A stretch of 64,000 nt of DNA from Mesorhizobium amorphae CCNWGS0123 (GCF_001686985.1 NZ_CP015318.1:2416001-2480000), one strand, 5' to 3'. Positions 1 to 8,416 are shown, numbered from the stretch's first letter. Program-made: numbers and translations. Notes: a model not told the origin generated them from the sequence alone.

Positions 1-45
1 TTGCAGCTAGAAGATGATGTACCGAATGCGTTGCCGAAATTCAAT

Positions 46-66
46 CATATGAAAAAAATTTTCCTC
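46..66 (-). promoter_or_regulatory. Predicted operator of the methylamine regulon (edge copy)
   Basis: Read on the minus strand, this 21-bp stretch matches the operator at 3470-3490 in 18 of 21 positions, including the seven-T tract followed by TTTCAT. It lies just past the stop codon of the last gene of the permease operon. It therefore probably serves a gene transcribed leftward beyond the window edge. The T tract makes chance similarity somewhat easier, but the flanking bases also match. Confidence 0.5.
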
Positions 67-69
67 TAG

Positions 70-396
70 TTACGTATGCGGCTCAATGCCGCTCTGCGCA
101 TCATCGCCGTCGTGGCGGGCACTGTGAAGCCATTGCGCATGGCGGATGCGCGCCATCTTGTAGGCATCCAGGATCGAAAGCGCGTAGATCAGGAAGCCGC
201 CGGCGTGGCGGCCGATGAAGCTGGCGTCGGCTGGCGCAATCTTGGTCGTCACCCAGGCCAGGATGACCATGAAGAACAGGAACTGCAGGCCGCGCACCGG
301 CACGCCCAGAATGACATGACCGCTTGCCGGCAAAACGATCGCCGCGCCGAGCACGAGATACGGATTTACCGCGGCTGAAGTCGTCGAACTGGTCAT
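70..396 (-). CDS. Small hypothetical membrane protein (108 aa)
   Basis: Function not recognised. The protein has two or three hydrophobic stretches, at about residues 12-30, 34-50 and 64-76, and a polar C-terminal tail. It should therefore be an inner-membrane protein with little soluble mass. It is the last gene of the minus-strand operon that begins at 3408, and its ATG overlaps the stop of the preceding gene by 4 bp (393-396), so the two are probably translationally coupled. Its position behind an APC permease and next to dimethylamine monooxygenase genes suggests a role in methylated-amine uptake or handling. That is inference from context only. Confidence 0.6.
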   Translation of the reverse strand: MTSSTTSAAVNPYLVLGAAIVLPASGHVILGVPVRGLQFLFFMVILAWVTTKIAPADASFIGRHAGGFLIYALSILDAYKMARIRHAQWLHSARHDGDDAQSGIEPHT

Positions 397-1094
397 GCGG
401 CCTGCCGTTCACTCTGGTTGATGGCGTCCCGAAGTGCCGACGCGGATGCAAGCAGTCTCGCGATCAGATCGGGATCAATGCCGGTTGGGCCAAACTCGGC
501 TTGCCGGAACACGCCGTAGCGCGCCCGCTCGGCCTCGGCCAGCAGCCAGACGATGCGCACGCCTTTCGGCGTGATCAGCAGTTCCTTGGCGCGCCCCTCG
601 GCGAAGGTTTCGAGATGGCCGGCGATGATGTCCTGCGGGAAACGCACGCCCTTGCGGTCCGTGCGCAGCACCGCTTCGGCCGGAAACTCGGCGGTCTTCG
701 GCAGCGTATGGTCGAGGTGATCGAAATTCGAGAATGTCGTCGGCGAACCCGGTCGCATCATCATGTCGAAGGTGCCGGGCACCACCACCGGTTCGGTGAC
801 CGAAATACTGAGCCAGCGCGCCGGAAGTTTTCGCGTTGCCAGCGTGTCGACGATGGTGCGGATTTGCACCCGCCTTCCGTTCCACGAGCCGGCCCAGGTG
901 ACGACTCCAACTGTGCCGTCCGAGAAGTCGACGGCATCTGCGATGACTGTGCGGATGCTGACTGTGTCGGCGGCAAGTGCTGCCGAGGCCCTGTTGCGGC
1001 TGGCGCGCGCAAGCCAGGCGATGTGGACAACGAGAGCCAGGGCGAGCACCCCGGTGAGCCATGCTGACGTCACTTCAGACATCCCGTCATGCAA
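393..1094 (-). CDS. Hypothetical membrane-anchored protein (233 aa)
   Basis: Function not recognised. One hydrophobic segment near residues 11-30 suggests an N-terminal anchor, followed by a soluble domain of about 200 residues with no motif I can name. A second in-frame ATG four codons downstream is an alternative start; the first has an AGGGCGAG-like ribosome site at a workable distance. The gene follows the APC permease with a 39-bp gap and overlaps the next gene by 4 bp, so it belongs to the same operon. An accessory role in transport is possible but unproven. Confidence 0.6.
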   Translation of the reverse strand: MHDGMSEVTSAWLTGVLALALVVHIAWLARASRNRASAALAADTVSIRTVIADAVDFSDGTVGVVTWAGSWNGRRVQIRTIVDTLATRKLPARWLSISVTEPVVVPGTFDMMMRPGSPTTFSNFDHLDHTLPKTAEFPAEAVLRTDRKGVRFPQDIIAGHLETFAEGRAKELLITPKGVRIVWLLAEAERARYGVFRQAEFGPTGIDPDLIARLLASASALRDAINQSERQAA

Positions 1095-1133
1095 AGGCTC
1101 GCCCTGCCTTGGCGCGAGCCTGTCCGGTCTCGA

Positions 1134-2537
1134 TCAATAGCCCTGCGGCTTCGGCCACGGCATGGTGAACTGGTCGCCGCGGCGCACGAATTTGTAGCGA
1201 TAGAAGTGGAACCACAGTGAGATCAGGAAATAGAAGGCGACCATGGCGATCAGCTGCGAGCCGAAGCCGAGGAAGATCGCAAAAAATGTCACCACGCACA
1301 GGCAGAACAGCACGATCGCCGGCAGCGGGTGGAAAGGGTGCGTGTAGCCGCGGCGGATCGAGCCCAACGGCCACTTTTTCCTGAACATAACGATGTTGAT
1401 GCTCATGAAAGTATACTGCAGCACGCCCGACAGGATCGAGAAGGTGATCGCCTGGTTGAGGTCGGCAATGAAGGCGAAGGCCAGCGCGATCGGCAGCAGG
1501 AACAGGATCGAGCGGTAGGGCGTGCGGTATTTCGGATGCACCGCCGAGAACCAACTCGGCAGGTAGCGGTCGCGTCCCAGCGAGAACCAAGCGCGCGCTG
1601 CATCGTTGATGCAGCCATTGGCGGAGGCCAGTGCAGCAAGCAGCGTCGCGATGAACAGCAGGTTCTCGAGCAGCGGGCTGCCGGTCAGTTTGCCCGCGTC
1701 CCAAAGCGGATAATAGGTGATACCGAGATATTCCCACGGCATCATCGAGGCGCAGACATACCAGGTCATGGCGGCGGCGATCAGAAGCGTGATCATGCCG
1801 GCCATCGTGCCGTAGGGCAGTGAACGGGCCGGCGAGCGCACTTCCTCGGCGGCCTGCGTCGTGCCCTCGATGCCGAGGTAGTACCAGATGCCGAACTGGA
1901 AGGCGGCGATGACGCCGATCCAGCCATAGGGCAGCGCGTTGCCGGGTGTCACCAGCTCGTTCAGCTTCAGCACCGCCCCTTGCGTCCACGGGGTGACGGA
2001 GAAGAACAGGATGACGATCGAGACATAGGCGATAGCGGTGATGATGAAATTGACGTTGAGCGTCATCAGCACGCCGCGGTAGTTCAGCCACGCCAGCACT
2101 ACGATGGTGGCGGCAATGAAGGAATTGTGGGTGAGCCCCTCGACGCCTGCCTTGGCGACAATTGTGTCGCCGAGCAGGATGGCATCGGAAACCTCCAGCA
2201 TCGTGTAGGCGAACACCAGGAACAGCGCGACGTTGAAGGCCATCAGCGGCCCGACGATGTGCTTGGCCTGCGCATACTGGCCGCCTGCGGCCGCCACCGT
2301 CGACGTCACCTCGGAATCGATCATCGCGACCGAGGTGTAGAGCAGCCCGACGATCCAGCAGACGATCAGCGCCGCCAGCGCACCGCCCTTGTCGGCCGAG
2401 AAATTCCAGCCGGTGAATTCGCCAACCAGGACGATGCCGACGCCGAGCGCCCAGACATGGGCGGGGCCGAGCACCCTAAGCAGCGAAACCCTGTCGCCAT
2501 TTGTTGCCGCTCCTGCCGTTTCAACCGCGACCGTCAT
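1134..2537 (-). CDS. APC-family amino acid/amine permease
   Basis: This 467-residue protein is hydrophobic throughout, consistent with about 12 membrane segments and the APC superfamily fold. The N-terminal segment carries GEFTGWN (residues 39-45), which resembles ethanolamine-type APC permeases. The likely substrate is a small amine: the gene lies in an operon that diverges from dmmDABC, and both promoters carry the same predicted operator. Three small membrane-protein genes precede it and two hypothetical genes follow. Import of dimethylamine or monomethylamine is the favoured role by inference; the family also carries amino acids, so the substrate is not established. Confidence 0.88.
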   Translation of the reverse strand: MTVAVETAGAATNGDRVSLLRVLGPAHVWALGVGIVLVGEFTGWNFSADKGGALAALIVCWIVGLLYTSVAMIDSEVTSTVAAAGGQYAQAKHIVGPLMAFNVALFLVFAYTMLEVSDAILLGDTIVAKAGVEGLTHNSFIAATIVVLAWLNYRGVLMTLNVNFIITAIAYVSIVILFFSVTPWTQGAVLKLNELVTPGNALPYGWIGVIAAFQFGIWYYLGIEGTTQAAEEVRSPARSLPYGTMAGMITLLIAAAMTWYVCASMMPWEYLGITYYPLWDAGKLTGSPLLENLLFIATLLAALASANGCINDAARAWFSLGRDRYLPSWFSAVHPKYRTPYRSILFLLPIALAFAFIADLNQAITFSILSGVLQYTFMSINIVMFRKKWPLGSIRRGYTHPFHPLPAIVLFCLCVVTFFAIFLGFGSQLIAMVAFYFLISLWFHFYRYKFVRRGDQFTMPWPKPQGY

Positions 2538-2551
2538 CGCTCAATCCCCAC

Positions 2552-2713
2552 TCAGATCCGGTGTTTTTCGGAGACGGCTTCAAGCTCGCCTTCGCGCGAT
2601 GAGGTCAGCACATCCTCTGAGAAGGTCGTGTCGACCTTGAACCAGTCGTAGAGCATCCACAGCGCGAGCACGATCGAGATGCCCCAGCATGCGTAAGAGA
2701 GTGCCATCCACAT
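2552..2713 (-). CDS. 53-residue single-span membrane protein
   Basis: A complete small ORF runs from ATG at 2713 to TGA at 2552. It begins MWMALSYACWG, has one hydrophobic segment over about residues 3-22, and then a charged tail. It fills the gap between the 125-residue membrane protein (16-bp gap) and the APC permease (14-bp gap), as expected for a real cistron. A second in-frame ATG two codons downstream is an alternative start. It could be a small accessory subunit of the permease; no family is recognised. Confidence 0.7.
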   Translation of the reverse strand: MWMALSYACWGISIVLALWMLYDWFKVDTTFSEDVLTSSREGELEAVSEKHRI

Positions 2714-2729
2714 GAGCGTGCTTCCCCGG

Positions 2730-3107
2730 TTATTTGTCGTCGAACTTTTCGTTGATGACGTCGCGGTATTCGCGGTCGGATGCGCGGAACAGGAAGACGA
2801 AGTAGCCGATCAGGACGGCCGCCATGATGATCAGCGTCGGCCAGTCGATGATATAGTGGAAGCGGTTCTGGATGATGTCGTGCGCGGTCTCGGGCGTGTA
2901 GCCGAGTTTCTCCCAGATCGACGCCATGGTCGGGTTCTGGCCCAACGCTTCCCAGGTCTTGGCGTCGAGCGCGTCGATGGATTTTGCCGCGCCGGCCAGG
3001 CCGAGCTTGAGCGGCAGCCATAGCGCCACGAAGATGGCGACCACCACCACGACGATATCGAAAACCTGTCCGGCCTTGCTTTGCTCCGGCGGTCTATAAC
3101 GGGACAT
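2730..3107 (-). CDS. Small two-span membrane protein (125 aa)
   Basis: No named family is recognised. Hydrophobic segments at about residues 15-37 and 89-107 flank a soluble loop of roughly 50 residues. The C-terminus is charged. The gene is the second of the operon starting at 3408, 13 bp after the 95-residue gene and 16 bp before the 53-residue gene. Three successive small membrane proteins ahead of an APC permease suggest they assemble with it, which would be unusual since most APC transporters act alone. Confidence 0.75.
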   Translation of the reverse strand: MSRYRPPEQSKAGQVFDIVVVVVAIFVALWLPLKLGLAGAAKSIDALDAKTWEALGQNPTMASIWEKLGYTPETAHDIIQNRFHYIIDWPTLIIMAAVLIGYFVFLFRASDREYRDVINEKFDDK

Positions 3108-3120
3108 CTCTTCTACCCCC

Positions 3121-3408
3121 TCAGGACTTGCGGTTGCGGTACGCGTCGGCGTTCTTGATATCGAGCCCGTAGATGAAGTCCTTGTCTTCCTTGTAATGGT
3201 TGACCATCGCCAGGATGGCAGCCGTGTTGAAGATCAGCACTGCGGCGGCGGCGACCGCGACGACAAGCTTGATCCCGCCGTGGGGGATGTATGGCCATGT
3301 CATCACGAGCACGAAGAGAATCGTCGCCCACAGGCAGACGATCAGGAGCACGGAACCACGCACGTCGGAACGGTACAGCGCTTCGATGCGCTGCTGCAGG
3401 TCGGACAT
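3121..3408 (-). CDS. Small two-span membrane protein (95 aa), first gene of permease operon
   Basis: Two hydrophobic segments (about residues 20-40 and 46-68) are followed by a polar C-terminal tail. A good ribosome site, AGGGAGA, lies just before the ATG. This is the promoter-proximal gene of the minus-strand operon. Upstream lies a TTGACA box at 3516-3511 and the conserved operator 3470-3490, which would cover the -10 and start region. The family is not recognised. Location suggests a subunit or chaperone of the downstream APC permease. Confidence 0.75.
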   Translation of the reverse strand: MSDLQQRIEALYRSDVRGSVLLIVCLWATILFVLVMTWPYIPHGGIKLVVAVAAAAVLIFNTAAILAMVNHYKEDKDFIYGLDIKNADAYRNRKS

Positions 3409-3461
3409 CGGTTTCTCCCTTTTTTCAACGCCGGCTTCCGAATCGGCCGCGCTTTTCGCTC

Positions 3462-3490
3462 TTTCAAGAGAGTGAAATTTTTTTCATAAG
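3462..3490. promoter_or_regulatory. Operator S1 with promoter of permease operon
   Basis: The plus strand reads GAGTGAAATTT, one T, then TTTCATAAG at 3470-3490. This differs from the site before tmm (8450-8470) at only 2 of 21 positions. An overlapping inverted repeat TTTCA-N6-TGAAA spans 3462-3477. On the minus strand a TTGACA box lies at 3516-3511, so the operator covers the expected -10 and start site, a repressor-like layout. The XRE-cupin protein at 7523-8233 is the obvious candidate binder. Confidence 0.65.
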
Positions 3491-3568
3491 TTCTGTCCGA
3501 TTTGCCGAATTGTCAAGACGGTTTTACGTTTGGTTAACCGCTAGTTTGGTGCTCCGAATTTTGCCTGA

Positions 3569-3589
3569 CAATGAAATTATTTGCTTACG
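3569..3589 (+). promoter_or_regulatory. Operator S3, weaker copy before dmmD
   Basis: This stretch matches the tmm operator in 14 of 21 aligned positions and contains the core TGAAATTATTT. It lies 104 bp before the dmmD start, a distance comparable to the 84 bp between the tmm operator and tmm. I take it as the dmmD-side member of the operator set. No convincing -35/-10 pair is visible around it. Confidence 0.4.
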
Positions 3590-3692
3590 GGTATTGCAGG
3601 GCTCGGGCGTTTGCGATCAATATTCGACCAAAGCTCCGGCCACCGCGCACGGAGCAGGGAACATCAACGACTTTTGAACGGAGGACGAGCGG

Positions 3693-4826
3693 ATGACGGC
3701 ATCCTGGAGATTTTCGACCTTGGCTGATCGCCATCGCGCGCTCGGCTCGAAGCTCGAGGACTGGAGCGGCATGGGAACCGCCTGGACCTACGACAAGGAC
3801 GCCGACGAGGAATACGTCGCCATCCGCACCAAGGCCGGGCTGATGGATGTCTCCGGCCTGAAGAAGGTTCACATCACCGGGCCGCACGCCGCGCATCTGA
3901 TCGATCTCGCCACCACGCGCGATGTCGAAAAGATCTATCCCGGCAAGTCGGCCTATGCCTGCATGCTGAACGAGGCGGGAAAATTCACCGACGACTGCAT
4001 CATCTACCGCATCAGCCCCAATAGCTGGATGGTCGTGCACGGCTCTGGCACCGGCCATGAGGAACTGCAGCGCGCTTCCGTTGGGCGCGATGTCTCGCTG
4101 CGCTTCGACGACAATCTGCACGACCTCTCGCTACAAGGCCCGACCGCAGTCGACTATCTGGCCAAGCATATGCCGGGCATTCGCGACCTCAACTATTTCC
4201 ACCACATGCAGACGCAGCTGTTCGGTCTTCCGGTGATGATCTCGCGCACCGGCTACACCGGCGAGCGCGGCTACGAGATCTTCTGCCGCGGCCAGGATGC
4301 CGGCACGATCTGGGACAGGATCCTCGACGAGGGCAAGAGCGCCGGCATCATTCCCTGCCGTTTCACCACGCTCGATATGCTGCGCGTCGAAAGTTATTTG
4401 CTCTTCTACCCCTACGATAATTCCCAAAAGTATCCGTTCGACAATGAAGGCCCTGGCGACACGCTGTGGGAACTCGGCCTCGACTTCACCGTCAGCCCCG
4501 GCAAGACCGGCTTCCGCGGCGCCGAGGAGCACTATCGCCTGAAGGGCAAGGAGCGCTTCAAGATCTACGGCGTTTTGCTGGACGGCAAGGAGCCGGCCGA
4601 CGAGGGTGCGCCGGTCTACCGTGACGGCAAGAAGGTTGGCGTGGTGACCTGCGCCATGTATTCTCCGCTGGTCAAGAAATCGATGGGCATTGCCCGGCTC
4701 GACGTGGATTGCGCCGTCAAGGACACCAAGCTCGAGATCCGCAACAAGAGCGGCTCGATCAGGGCCACAGCGCAGCCGCTGCCGTTCGACGATCCCAAGA
4801 AGACCAAGCGCACCGCCAAAGGCTGA
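3693..4826 (+). CDS. dmmD: GcvT-like aminomethyltransferase, DmmD of dimethylamine monooxygenase cluster
   Basis: The 377-residue protein belongs to the glycine-cleavage T-protein family, which transfers a one-carbon unit to tetrahydrofolate. Typical features include a GLMDVSGLKK segment near residue 50, a central GYTGERGYEI motif near residues 188-197, and a C-terminal barrel domain ending in CAMYSPLVKKSMG. A strong GGAGG ribosome site precedes the ATG. It opens the gene order dmmD-dmmA-dmmB-dmmC known from dimethylamine monooxygenase loci. It probably captures the formaldehyde released by N-demethylation as methylene-tetrahydrofolate. That role comes from family and context, not from the sequence alone. 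Confidence 0.88.
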   Translation: MTASWRFSTLADRHRALGSKLEDWSGMGTAWTYDKDADEEYVAIRTKAGLMDVSGLKKVHITGPHAAHLIDLATTRDVEKIYPGKSAYACMLNEAGKFTDDCIIYRISPNSWMVVHGSGTGHEELQRASVGRDVSLRFDDNLHDLSLQGPTAVDYLAKHMPGIRDLNYFHHMQTQLFGLPVMISRTGYTGERGYEIFCRGQDAGTIWDRILDEGKSAGIIPCRFTTLDMLRVESYLLFYPYDNSQKYPFDNEGPGDTLWELGLDFTVSPGKTGFRGAEEHYRLKGKERFKIYGVLLDGKEPADEGAPVYRDGKKVGVVTCAMYSPLVKKSMGIARLDVDCAVKDTKLEIRNKSGSIRATAQPLPFDDPKKTKRTAKG

Positions 4827-4866
4827 GGCACGATCAACAGCGAGGGGCTCGAGGCACAAAGACAGA

Positions 4867-5463
4867 ATGGCAGCCAAAAGCATCATCAGCCGGCCGGTTT
4901 ACGGAACCCTGTCTCCACAGGCCGGCAAGCATCATCTTTTCGTGGCGGATGCGGAAGGCGCGCTCGCGATAATTGGGATGGCCAAGAACGCTCCGGCAGG
5001 CTTTTTCGACGGAGCGGAAATCGTCTTCATCCCCGGCTCCGACGGCAAGTATGTGGCGGCACTCGAAGCGCTGAAGCCGGCACAATTGCATCTGGCCCCG
5101 TCCTTCCCCAGCCTGCTGCCGCGGCTCAGGCAGACGCTGACCAATGCGCATATGGGCCTGCGGCTCTATCTGTCGGGCACCGAAGGCCTGATCGGCCAGG
5201 CCATGCAGGTGGCGCTCGAAGCCGGCATCGACCACACCTCGATGCAGACCGAGCATCGCGGTTCGCTGGCGCGGCGTATGCAGTGCGTGCACTGCAAGGG
5301 CATCACCGAGAACGTGACGACGCAGCCGGCGAGCTGTTCGCATTGCGGCCTGCTGCTTCTGGTGCGCGACCACTATTCCAGGCGCCTCGCCGCCTTCCAG
5401 GGCGTTTGCATCAACGCCGAGGACCGCAGCGAGATTCCTCCGATGGAGGAGATTTTTCGATGA
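4867..5463 (+). CDS. dmmA: Dimethylamine monooxygenase small subunit DmmA-type
   Basis: This 198-residue protein has a C-terminal zinc-ribbon-like pair of CxxC motifs at residues 140/143 and 157/160. The N-terminal part has no catalytic motif that I recognise. Size and position match the small subunit of the three-component dimethylamine monooxygenase, which oxidises dimethylamine to methylamine plus formaldehyde. The start at 4867 is the first ATG after the dmmD stop; a distant GAGG is the only ribosome site. Its stop overlaps the dmmB start (ATGA, 5460-5463), indicating coupled translation. Confidence 0.85.
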   Translation: MAAKSIISRPVYGTLSPQAGKHHLFVADAEGALAIIGMAKNAPAGFFDGAEIVFIPGSDGKYVAALEALKPAQLHLAPSFPSLLPRLRQTLTNAHMGLRLYLSGTEGLIGQAMQVALEAGIDHTSMQTEHRGSLARRMQCVHCKGITENVTTQPASCSHCGLLLLVRDHYSRRLAAFQGVCINAEDRSEIPPMEEIFR

Positions 5464-6425
5464 GCACAGGAACAACAAAACTCGATGTCGTGGTCAGCGA
5501 CGTCGTCCCGGTCAACGAACTGGTCACCCGTTTCCATTTCCGCCGGCGCGACGGCGAACTGCTGCCGACTTTCTCCGGCGGCGCCCATGTCGTGGTCGAG
5601 ATGCGCGACGGCGAGCGCACCAGGCTCAATCCCTATTCGCTGATGGGCTCGCCGCTAAACACAAGCGAATACACGATCTCGGTGCGTCGCGACGATGTCG
5701 GCCGCGGCGGCTCGCTGTTCATGCACCGGAGCGTCAAGCCGGGGCTGGAGATGGTGATCAGCTATCCTGTCAATCTGTTCTCGCTCGATCTGCGCGCCAG
5801 GAAACATCTGATGCTGGCCGGCGGCATCGGCATCACGCCATTCATGGCGCAGACCTCGCAGCTTGCAGGGTCGGGGGGCAATTTCGAATTGCACTACACC
5901 TGCCGCACCGCCTCGCTCGGCACTTACGCCGATGTGCTGCAGCAGCGCTACGACCGCAGGGTCAGGCTCTACCACGACGACCTTGACGAGCGCATCGATC
6001 TCGACCGGCTGTTGTCCTCGCAGCCGCTCGGCACGCATCTCTACGTCTGCGGCCCGGCCGGCATGATCAACTGGGTGCGCGACCGCGCGGCCGCCCTTGG
6101 CTGGCCGTCTGAGACCGTGCATTTCGAGCATTTCGCGGCACCGCAGCCGGGCGCGCCCTTCGACGTGACGCTGGCCGTCACCGGCAAGACCATCCGCGTC
6201 GGCTCGCAGCAGAGCCTCCTGGAGGCGATCGAGGCCGCCGGCGTTGATCCGCCCTATCTCTGCCGCGGCGGCGTCTGCGGCCAGTGCGAGACCAATGTCG
6301 TCTCGCATGACGGCAAGTTTATCCACAACGACCACTGGCTGAGCGAGGAAGACCACCGCTCCGGCTGCAAGATCATGCCCTGCGTGTCGCGCTTCGAGGG
6401 CAAATCGCTGGTCTTGGAAAGATAG
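5460..6425 (+). CDS. dmmB: Dimethylamine monooxygenase reductase subunit (PDR/VanB family)
   Basis: The 321-residue protein has the phthalate-dioxygenase-reductase layout: flavin-binding barrel with RLNPYSLMG near residue 57, NAD-binding domain with LAGGIGITPF and CGPAGM, and a C-terminal plant-type 2Fe-2S ferredoxin domain. The iron-sulfur ligands fit Cys268, Cys273, Cys276 and Cys308. It should pass electrons from NAD(P)H through flavin and the cluster to the haem-type oxygenase component DmmC. The ATG overlaps the dmmA stop by 4 bp, and the next gene follows after 9 bp, so it is clearly within the dmm operon. Confidence 0.92.
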   Translation: MSTGTTKLDVVVSDVVPVNELVTRFHFRRRDGELLPTFSGGAHVVVEMRDGERTRLNPYSLMGSPLNTSEYTISVRRDDVGRGGSLFMHRSVKPGLEMVISYPVNLFSLDLRARKHLMLAGGIGITPFMAQTSQLAGSGGNFELHYTCRTASLGTYADVLQQRYDRRVRLYHDDLDERIDLDRLLSSQPLGTHLYVCGPAGMINWVRDRAAALGWPSETVHFEHFAAPQPGAPFDVTLAVTGKTIRVGSQQSLLEAIEAAGVDPPYLCRGGVCGQCETNVVSHDGKFIHNDHWLSEEDHRSGCKIMPCVSRFEGKSLVLER

Positions 6426-6434
6426 GAGGCGAGC

Positions 6435-7475
6435 TTGGGCATCACCTTTCGCAAGGAAACGTTCCGCGACGATTTCACCTTCAGGAACAGCCCGGAGCAC
6501 ATCAGGCGGTTTCCGTTCCCGTTCCACGAAGACAGCTACATGTATGCCGTCAACATCGAGCCGCATGTCGTCGGGCCGAAGGGCAGCGTGCTCGAAAACC
6601 TGATCGACGTCGACGAGCACTATGTCGCTGAGATGCAGGACCGTGCTTTGGTGCTGGCCGAGGACCCGCTGCGCTGCCAGTCGCTGCCGCATATGACGCT
6701 CGCCGGCTGGGATCTGCTCGAACTTCTGATGGAGCAGCAGGCGCTCGGCTATCCCGAGCATTTCACGCTGACGCGCGACGGCGACCGCTGGCGCTGGATC
6801 AACCGGCCGCTCGGCATCGACGACACCTTCACGTTCGGCGACACCTCGACGCTGCCCTACGGGCCGATGGAATACATCACCCGCCAGAGCCAAGGCGATT
6901 TCTGCATCCTCGACCAGCGCGACGGCAATCTGTGGATGGATGCCGGCATGGTCACCACCCAGGCCGACTGGTCGCTCGATTTCGACATCGGCATGAACTT
7001 CTTCGAATGGCACGCGCCGGTGCCGCTGGCGCATGAGAAGGGGATCTTTATCCGTGCGCTAAAATTCCTAACCAACATCCAGCAGGGCAAGCCGGCCAGG
7101 CGCCTCAACTGGACGATGACCATCAATCCGCGCCTAGACACCAGCCCCGAGAATTACCACAAATGGGGTCCGGACCGGACCACGGTGACGCCCGAGAATG
7201 TCGGCGACAAGGTGCATCTGCGCGTCGAGCTGCAGAGCTTCTGGCGGCTGCCGCGCTCCAACGGCGTCGTCTTCCCGATCCGCTGCTATCTGATCAAGAT
7301 GGACGAGCTGGTGACGCAGCCGAAATGGGCACGGCGCCTGCACCGCGTCATCCGCGACCTGCCGGAGGAGCTCGCCACCTACAAGGGCTTGACGCGTTAT
7401 CGACCGACGCTGGTTGAATGGCTGTCGAAGCTGGATGATGGGAGTGCGACATCACCGGGTTTCGGGCCTGATTGA
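6435..7475 (+). CDS. dmmC: Haem-dependent oxidative N-demethylase, dimethylamine monooxygenase catalytic subunit
   Basis: The 346-residue protein belongs to the DUF3445 family, now known as haem-dependent oxidative N-demethylases. Recognisable parts include FPFPFHEDSYMYAVNIEP near the N-terminus and a conserved FFEWHAPVPLAHEKGIFIRALKFL-type helix near residues 193-216. It is taken to be the oxygenase that demethylates dimethylamine using electrons from DmmB. The start is a TTG with a well-placed GGAGG ribosome site immediately before it; no better ATG fits the family length. Last gene of the dmmDABC operon, facing the XRE-cupin regulator gene 47 bp away. Confidence 0.9.
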   Translation: MGITFRKETFRDDFTFRNSPEHIRRFPFPFHEDSYMYAVNIEPHVVGPKGSVLENLIDVDEHYVAEMQDRALVLAEDPLRCQSLPHMTLAGWDLLELLMEQQALGYPEHFTLTRDGDRWRWINRPLGIDDTFTFGDTSTLPYGPMEYITRQSQGDFCILDQRDGNLWMDAGMVTTQADWSLDFDIGMNFFEWHAPVPLAHEKGIFIRALKFLTNIQQGKPARRLNWTMTINPRLDTSPENYHKWGPDRTTVTPENVGDKVHLRVELQSFWRLPRSNGVVFPIRCYLIKMDELVTQPKWARRLHRVIRDLPEELATYKGLTRYRPTLVEWLSKLDDGSATSPGFGPD

Positions 7476-7522
7476 AGCTGCCCGCCCGCAAAGCTGCTGA
7501 TCTCCTCCACAGGGGGGATTGG

Positions 7523-8233
7523 CTAACCCGCGCTGCTCTGCGGATAGCAGATGATCGACAGATAGCGCATCGGCAGCCGCGTCAACTGCTCCGGCCCGTG
7601 CGGCGCGTCGGCGTCGAAGAACAGGCTGTCGCCCGGCTTCATCGGGTAGAGGTTGCTGCCATGCCGGTAAACGACCTCGCCCTCCAGCATGTAGAGGAAC
7701 TCCATGCCTTCATGCTGGAAGGTCGGGAACACGTCGGAATCCTCGGTCAGCGTGATCAGATAGGGCTCGACGACGACGCCGCTGGTGTTGGAGCCGATAT
7801 GTCCCAGCAGATTGTACTGGTGGCCGGCGCGCGTGCCGCGGCGCTCGACATCGAGCCCTTCGCCGGCCTTGACGAAGACGGCGCTGCGCTCCTCCTCGAA
7901 GCGGCGGAAGAACGCGGTGACGGGAACCCCGAGCGCCCTGGACAGTGCCTGCAGCGTCGTCAGCGACGGCGAGGTGATGCCGTTCTCGATCTTCGACAGC
8001 ATGCCCAACGAAATGTCGGTGGCGACCGCCAGATCGGCGACAGTGATGCCGAGCTTCTTGCGGAACGCCCGCACCTCGCGGCCGATCGCCACTTCCAACA
8101 CCTTTTCGCGCGTGTCGCGAATGGCGTGCGGGTTCTGGGTCAGCGGCGTGCGGATAGCCCGTCCGTCGCCTGCCTTCGGCAGCGGCTTGGCCGCCGCGAC
8201 ACGAGGCTTGGGATCGGAACTCTTCTTCGCCAT
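7523..8233 (-). CDS. XRE-family regulator with C-terminal cupin domain
   Basis: The 236-residue protein has a basic N-terminal tail, a helix-turn-helix domain at about residues 48-105 (IGREVRAFRKKLG to GMLSKIENG), and a cupin domain at about residues 160-230 with the metal-binding-like FQHEGMEFLYMLEGEV motif. Regulators of this type sense small metabolites through the cupin. It sits between dmmC and tmm and is divergent from tmm. Predicted operators occur before tmm, before the permease operon and before dmmD, and a palindrome lies in its own leader. It is probably the local methylamine-responsive repressor; the ligand is unknown. Confidence 0.88.
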   Translation of the reverse strand: MAKKSSDPKPRVAAAKPLPKAGDGRAIRTPLTQNPHAIRDTREKVLEVAIGREVRAFRKKLGITVADLAVATDISLGMLSKIENGITSPSLTTLQALSRALGVPVTAFFRRFEEERSAVFVKAGEGLDVERRGTRAGHQYNLLGHIGSNTSGVVVEPYLITLTEDSDVFPTFQHEGMEFLYMLEGEVVYRHGSNLYPMKPGDSLFFDADAPHGPEQLTRLPMRYLSIICYPQSSAG

Positions 8234-8261
8234 GTCGCCGCCTCGCGCTTCGCGGATTTAT

Positions 8262-8276
8262 TTCACTCAAGGTGAA
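8262..8276. promoter_or_regulatory. Palindrome in the leader of the XRE-cupin gene
   Basis: TTCAC-N5-GTGAA is a perfect inverted repeat 29 bp before the regulator start codon. On the minus strand the same stretch contains GAGTGAAAT, the first nine bases of the tmm and permease operators. It may be an autoregulatory site. The rest of the 21-bp operator is not conserved here. Confidence 0.45.
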
Positions 8277-8416
8277 CATATTCGCTGCCGATATAGAAGA
8301 GCAACCACCACGGCAAGCCATCCACGGCCGAATTGTGCGTTGCCGGCCTGCCACTCAACCGATAGCTTTTTCACCGGAAGTTGCCTGTGCGGAACGCGCT
8401 TTCCGCACAAGGCCTG

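Noticed and set aside
3693..4826. Could the GcvT-like protein be the TMAO demethylase Tdm?
   Set aside because: At 377 residues it is only a T-protein-like chain and lacks the extra N-terminal domain I expect in Tdm. Its position in dmmDABC order fits DmmD.
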